DNA of 17,155 bases from Candidatus Tectimicrobiota bacterium (GTDB lineage: Bacteria > UBA8248 > JACPRG01): contig JACPRG010000025.1 in NCBI GenBank assembly GCA_016190025.1, positions 1 through 17,155 of the forward strand. The letters are read 5' to 3'. Positions 13,950-17,155 of this stretch are shown here, piece after piece. The position numbers and the translations under genes were made by a program. The notes beneath the pieces were generated by a model that was not told the DNA's origin, searched no databases, and saw nothing but the letters and a program-made list of their open reading frames with translations. The stretch's first letter is position 1. The number at the start of each line of letters is the position of its first letter.

Positions 13950-15356
13950 ATGCCCTTCGATGACCCGAGGGTTTTTCTCGAATACCTGGAGGAGCGGCGG
14001 GAGCTCATCCGGATTTCCGACGAGGTGGACCCCAAGTACGAGATCTCCGCTTACATCCGGAAGACCTCGGACCAGCAGGGGCCGGCCCTCCTCTTCGAGA
14101 AGGTGAAGGGTCACGACATGGCGGTGGCGGGGGGGATCTTCGCCAGCCGGCGCCGGGTCCTCTTGGCCTTGGAGACCCCTGCGGAGGAGGTGCACGAGCG
14201 GTTCCACAGCGGGGCCACGCATCCCATCGCGCCGCGCCTCGTGGACACGGGTCCCTGCAAGGAAGTCATCTGGAAGGGAGACGAGGTGGACCTCACCCGC
14301 CTTCCCATCCCCACCTACGCCGCGAAAGACGGGGGCGCTTTCATCACCCATGGCGTCCAGATCAGCAAGGACCCGGAGACGGGCGGCAAGAACGCCTCCA
14401 TCTACCGGATGCAGCTACAGGGAAAGCGGCAGCTCGGCCTCTATGTGGCGGAATACCAGGACATGAACCGCCAGTACGCCAAGGCCGAGGCCAAGGGTCA
14501 GCCCCTGGAGGTGGCCGTGGCCCTGGGGTGCGACCCCGTGGTCATGCTGGCCACCCAGGTGGTGGCGGCTTACGGGGAGGACGAGCTCGGCATCGCCGGA
14601 GGCCTGAAGGGAAAGCCGGTGGACGTGGTGAAGTGCGAGACGGTGGACCTGGAGGTCCCGGCCACGACGGAGATCGTCATCGAAGGCCGGGTCCTGCCCG
14701 CGCGGCGGGAAGCGGAAGGGCCCTTCGGGGAGTACAGCGGGTACTATGGCCCGGCCGGCAAGCGCCCGGTGGTGGAGGTCACCGCCGTCACCCACCGGAA
14801 AAACCCCATCTATCACGCCGGCCTTACGGGCGCGCCCATGACGGAAAACCACTTCCTCAAGCAGATCCCCAACGAGGTCACCCTGTTCCGCGATCTCAAG
14901 GCCAAGTTCCCGGGGGTGAAGAGCATCCACTACACGGCGGCCGGCTGCTGCGAGTACGTGGTCTTCATCAGCCTGAAGCAGGTGTTTCCGGGGGAGGCCC
15001 GCAAGGTGATCATGGCCGTCCTCGGGAGCAAGAAGTTCCCCAAGTACGTTGTGGTGTGCGACGACGACATCGACGTCTTCGACCACGTCCAGGTCATCTG
15101 GGCAATGGCGACGCGCGCCCGCCCGGCGGAAGACTTCATCATCCTGCCGAAAGTCCCCACGGCGGCCCTGGACCCGTCCGTGCCGGAAGGCCAGCTGGGC
15201 TCGGCCGTCGGGATCGACGCCACAAGACCCTTCGGAGAGCCCTTCCCCGATGTCCCCTCCGTTCCAGGAATGGAGCGAGTGCCGGACCTTCTCGCCCTGA
15301 TGGGAGGCGGAGCCGGTGGCGCCGGGCGGGGAAAAGAGACGGCAGGTGAGAGGTGA
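13950..15356 (+). CDS. UbiD-family prenyl-FMN (de)carboxylase
   Basis: This 468-residue protein belongs to the UbiD/Fdc1 family, which decarboxylates, or carboxylates in reverse, aromatic, heteroaromatic and alpha,beta-unsaturated acids with prenylated FMN. Active-site residues can be placed by spacing with Fdc1 (Asn168, Arg173, Glu277, Glu282): N148 and R153 (KNASIYRMQ) and E256 and E261 (EGPFGEYSGYYG). ALGCDPVVMLATQ, ITHGVQ and the C-terminal GSAVGIDATRPFGEP are family-typical. The histidine that helps bind metal in Fdc1 is not obvious near residue 171, where the sequence is YQDMNRQY. The last 20 residues are a Gly/Arg-rich tail. GGGAGG at 13937-13942 lies 7 bases before the ATG. UbiX, needed to make prenyl-FMN, is not in the window. 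The substrate cannot be named. Confidence 0.93.
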   Translation: MPFDDPRVFLEYLEERRELIRISDEVDPKYEISAYIRKTSDQQGPALLFEKVKGHDMAVAGGIFASRRRVLLALETPAEEVHERFHSGATHPIAPRLVDTGPCKEVIWKGDEVDLTRLPIPTYAAKDGGAFITHGVQISKDPETGGKNASIYRMQLQGKRQLGLYVAEYQDMNRQYAKAEAKGQPLEVAVALGCDPVVMLATQVVAAYGEDELGIAGGLKGKPVDVVKCETVDLEVPATTEIVIEGRVLPARREAEGPFGEYSGYYGPAGKRPVVEVTAVTHRKNPIYHAGLTGAPMTENHFLKQIPNEVTLFRDLKAKFPGVKSIHYTAAGCCEYVVFISLKQVFPGEARKVIMAVLGSKKFPKYVVVCDDDIDVFDHVQVIWAMATRARPAEDFIILPKVPTAALDPSVPEGQLGSAVGIDATRPFGEPFPDVPSVPGMERVPDLLALMGGGAGGAGRGKETAGER

Positions 15357-15365
15357 CCGGAGGAC

Positions 15366-16004
15366 TCAGAACCCTCTTTCGACGTATTGGGAAAGGAGCT
15401 TCTCCAGGGAGATGGGGGCCTCCCTGGGGGGGGATGAGGAAGCGGGCTCTTCGGCGGATCGGTCGTCTTCGCCGCGAGGCGCGGAGGGGACCTGAGCCGG
15501 TTCCCGAGACTGAGCGGCGCCGGGAACCTCCCGGGGCCGGACGGGCTCAGCCGGCCGGTCCTCCTCATCAGAACCCGGAGGAGGCGCCGGGGCCGCCTCA
15601 GATGTCCGGCTCGCCCGAGCCGACCCATCCAGCCGTCCCAACCCGCTGAGTATGTCCTCCAGGACCCGCCGTTCCTCCTCTTTCAGTTTTTGGACCAAAT
15701 CCTGGAGCTTGCGCATGATCAGTTCCATCTGGCGGAGGTGCTCGTCCACGGTTTGAATGGCCTGGACATATTCCGCCCGCCGATCGAGGAGGGCTTCGCG
15801 GGACCGCCTCGCCCTCTCGGCCCTTTGCGTGAGATCCTCCCGCCGGGATTGGATCCCCTCGATGCGCGCGCACGCCTCTTCCCGAAGCCAGCGCAGAAGC
15901 TCTTCCAGGCGCTCGATGCCCTGGCGCTCCCCGGCCCACCTCGCGGCGAGCGCATCCATCCGCTGGAGTATCTCTTGCCAAGTCGATTCCATCGGGTCCT
16001 TCAT
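15366..16004 (-). CDS. Coiled-coil protein with disordered tail
   Basis: I do not recognise this 212-residue protein. Residues 1 to about 115 are almost entirely charged heptad-like helix (for example RLEELLRWLREEACARIEG, MRKLQDLVQKLKEEERRVLE), so a long coiled coil is likely. Residues of roughly 120-192 are rich in Pro, Ala, Glu, Ser and Arg and should be disordered. The last 15 residues (ISLEKLLSQYVERGF) form an amphipathic helix that looks like a docking motif. There is no signal peptide or membrane segment. The start may instead be Met5 (15992), because AAGGA lies 4 bases before that ATG and no ribosome site precedes the first. It is convergent with UbiD, 9 bases apart, and follows the OsmC gene on the same strand after 90 bases. 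A scaffold or cell-envelope/cytoskeleton role is possible but not shown. Confidence 0.72.
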   Translation of the reverse strand: MKDPMESTWQEILQRMDALAARWAGERQGIERLEELLRWLREEACARIEGIQSRREDLTQRAERARRSREALLDRRAEYVQAIQTVDEHLRQMELIMRKLQDLVQKLKEEERRVLEDILSGLGRLDGSARASRTSEAAPAPPPGSDEEDRPAEPVRPREVPGAAQSREPAQVPSAPRGEDDRSAEEPASSSPPREAPISLEKLLSQYVERGF

Positions 16005-16094
16005 GACGGGACCGCCCCGATTCAGACGAAGAAGGCGATCAAACCCGCCGCGGCCGGATCTCTTCTCTGAGAGCCGTCCGCTCCCATTCCGCGG

Positions 16095-16562
16095 TCAGGC
16101 GACGGCGACGTCCTCTATCTGAATGCTCTGCTTCAGGCTGTTGCTCACCGGGCAGCACGCCGCTTCCTGCATGAGGGCCGCCCGCTGCTCGCCGCTCAAC
16201 TCCCCCACCAGCCGGATTTCCCGACGGATCTTGGCGATCCGCAGACGGCGCGTCCGCTCGATGGCCAGGGGGTCCTTTCCCGGAGGCAGGTTCGACTTGA
16301 AAGAGAGGGTCACCTCGATGTCCTCCAGGGGAATCTCCAGGATGCGCGCTGCGTCCCGCAGCGTGACGACCGTTCAGAGGCCGAGGCCCGAGACGACCAG
16401 GGTGAAGGGGTTCGGCCCGAGGCCGTCGCCGCCCAAAGAGGGGGGCTCGTCCCCGATGAAGGAGTGGGCGTCGCCGATGGTGATCTGGCTCTGCTTCCTG
16501 TGGACGCTGCGCACCACGACCCGGTTCCAGAAATTCTTTACATCGTAAGGCTGCTCGGACAT
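16095..16562 (-). CDS. OsmC-family peroxiredoxin, predicted selenoprotein
   Basis: One frame of 155 codons encodes an OsmC/Ohr-type protein if the in-frame TGA at 16376-16374 (codon 63) is read as selenocysteine. Upstream are GDEPPSLGGDGLGPNPFTLVVSGLGL, split here as GDEPPSLGGDGLGP and NPFTLVVSGLGL; downstream are TVVTLRDAARILEIPLEDIE and the second-cysteine motif ACCPVSNSLK with Cys137. Family members read LLAALGSCTVMTLR at this place, so the TGA replaces exactly the peroxidatic cysteine. Without read-through neither half would be a functional OsmC. A hairpin fitting a bacterial SECIS follows the TGA. These enzymes reduce organic hydroperoxides in the cytoplasm with Cys/Cys, here Sec63/Cys137. 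GGGGGAG (16571-16577) lies 8 bases before the ATG. OsmC-like selenoproteins are known from earlier metagenome surveys, so the family is precedented. A chance nonsense mutation is the alternative. Confidence 0.82.
16347..16363 (-). promoter_or_regulatory. Candidate bacterial SECIS hairpin
   Basis: On the minus strand the TGA is followed by 10 bases, then CGCTGCG (16363-16357), loop GGA (16356-16354) and CGCAGCG (16353-16347): a perfect 7-bp stem. The loop begins 17 nt after the TGA and has G at its first two positions. The general model for bacterial SECIS elements, bound by SelB, is an apical loop about 16-37 nt downstream with a G among its first two bases, so this fits. It lies inside the coding sequence, as bacterial SECIS elements do. 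Confidence 0.7.
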
Positions 16563-16584
16563 GCCGGTCTCTCCCCCAGGGCCC

Positions 16585-16604
16585 GGGCGCTCAGAGGAGC
16601 GCCC
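16585..16604 (-). terminator. Strong hairpin between two minus-strand genes
   Basis: GGGCGCTC (16585-16592) and GAGCGCCC (16597-16604) make a perfect 8-bp stem with a 4-base loop. It lies 43 bases after the stop of the partial binding-protein gene and 7 bases before the OsmC ribosome site. No T-tract follows on either strand, so termination is uncertain; it may instead limit read-through or stabilise the OsmC message. Confidence 0.4.
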
Positions 16605-16617
16605 AAGTCAGTGACAC

Positions 16618-16642
16618 GTCATCCTGAGCGCGCGAAGGATCT
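16618..16642. repeat. GTCATCCTGAGCG-type dispersed repeat
   Basis: GTCATCCTGAGCG followed by CGCGAAGGATCT (16618-16642) is a variant of the short repeat GTCATCCTGAGCGAAGCGAAGGATCT that I recall as widespread in intergenic DNA of environmental bacteria. ATCCT (16621-16625) pairs with AGGAT (16636-16640). It starts a few bases beyond the stop codon of the binding-protein gene, a usual position for such elements. Its GAGCG core links it to the repeat at 329-366. Confidence 0.6.
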
Positions 16643-16647
16643 CCTCT

Positions 16648-17155
16648 TCAGGGGAGTATCCTCGGCAGGAACGCGTTGGTGTACAGGTCTTCCGGCCGGA
16701 CGGGCGGAAGCTTCATGTAGGTGACGATGACCTCGGTCGTGCGCTTCATCTTCTCCGGGTCGAAGGCGCCCAGCCCGTTCTTCCGGACGTAGCCGTCCAC
16801 CAGCACGTCCAGCGCGATGTCCAGGTGGGCCCGCGCCAGCTTCAGGCTGGTCTCCGGGCTTCTCCGGTGGAAGACCTGGATCGCCTCTTCTTTGTGCTTT
16901 CCGCTCCAGGCCCAGGCCTCGAGCGTCGCCGCGAGGAACCGTCTCACGAGCTCGGGACGGCCCGCGAGGGCGTCGTCGTGCGCCAGGATGGAGTGGGCGT
17001 AGGTGTCGAGCCCCCAGTCGGCGTATTTGATCTCCGCCAGGACCTGCCCCGCCTTCTCCGCGCCCGCCACGAACGTCGGCGTGGCCGTGCCGAATCCGAC
17101 GAACGCGTCCACCTGGCCCGAAAGGAGGGAGGGCAGACGGGCGGCCGCGGTCATG
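16648..17155 (-). CDS. Substrate-binding protein 4, partial
   Basis: The C-terminal 168 or so residues of a further NMT1-family binding protein are present; its N-terminus and signal peptide lie beyond the right end of the window. The ATG at 17154 is most likely an internal Met, since the next residues (AAARLPSLLSGQVDAFVGFG) correspond to the middle of relatives (NSSLFAERVDAIASY in binding protein 1). Other matches to that protein are YADWGLDTYAHSILAHDD against FADYGLDVYSNGIIAHED, and the end LYTNAF against IYTNEF. It is transcribed toward the OsmC gene, away from the window edge. A permease and ATPase may lie next to it outside the window. Confidence 0.88.
   Translation of the reverse strand, partial: MTAAARLPSLLSGQVDAFVGFGTATPTFVAGAEKAGQVLAEIKYADWGLDTYAHSILAHDDALAGRPELVRRFLAATLEAWAWSGKHKEEAIQVFHRRSPETSLKLARAHLDIALDVLVDGYVRKNGLGAFDPEKMKRTTEVIVTYMKLPPVRPEDLYTNAFLPRILP

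Noticed and set aside
16095..16313. Separate small gene starting with GTG at 16313
   Set aside because: It is only the C-terminal half of the OsmC fold, begins inside a strand of the domain, and shares the frame of the upstream half; read-through of the TGA explains it better.
1..17155. CRISPR array, phage or insertion sequence
   Set aside because: No regularly spaced repeats, integrase, transposase or terminal inverted repeats were found; the only large repeat is the binding-protein gene duplication.

Overview
The window looks like chromosomal DNA from a GC-rich, probably uncultured bacterium of the broad Deltaproteobacteria/Desulfobacterota, Rokubacteria or Tectomicrobia type. This rests on gene content only: ADP-forming acyl-CoA synthetase, thiolase-like/DUF35 pair, hydantoinase A/B, several NMT1-family binding proteins, UbiD and an apparent selenoprotein. 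No rRNA or other taxonomic marker is present, so the assignment is weak.

Layout. Positions 1-733 hold no convincing gene: a less GC-rich left edge, REP-like inverted repeats at 329-469, and a good sigma70-type promoter (660-688) with a palindromic operator inside it. A plus-strand catabolic cluster fills 734-15356. In order it encodes an XRE-cupin regulator, a fused ADP-forming acyl-CoA synthetase, a 27-codon acyl-CoA dehydrogenase remnant, a thiolase-superfamily protein without the usual cysteines, its DUF35 Zn-ribbon/OB partner, hydantoinase/oxoprolinase A and B, an ACMSD-type amidohydrolase, three ABC-type periplasmic binding proteins (the last two a tandem duplication) and a UbiD-type prenyl-FMN decarboxylase. 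Breaks at 5174-5261 and 10178-10609 suggest two or three transcription units. The minus strand (15366-17155) carries, in transcription order, a fourth binding protein cut by the window end, an OsmC-family gene with an in-frame TGA at its catalytic cysteine, and a coiled-coil protein of unknown function.

How the genes may work together (inference). The binding proteins would capture a small organic compound; no permease or ATPase is in the window. HyuA/HyuB, the CoA synthetase and the thiolase-like/DUF35 pair resemble the logic of anaerobic ketone degradation (carboxylate, activate with CoA, cleave), with UbiD and the amidohydrolase adding (de)carboxylation or hydrolysis. The thiolase homologue has lost both catalytic cysteines and carries two tyrosines 50 residues apart, as in the steroid retro-aldolase Ltp2, so C-C cleavage by a retro-aldol route is an alternative.

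The strongest unusual signal is the OsmC gene at 16095-16562 (minus). Its TGA falls at the position of the peroxidatic cysteine and is followed, 17 nt before the loop, by a perfect 7-bp hairpin with a GGA loop, which fits a bacterial SECIS element. I read it as a selenocysteine protein rather than a pseudogene.
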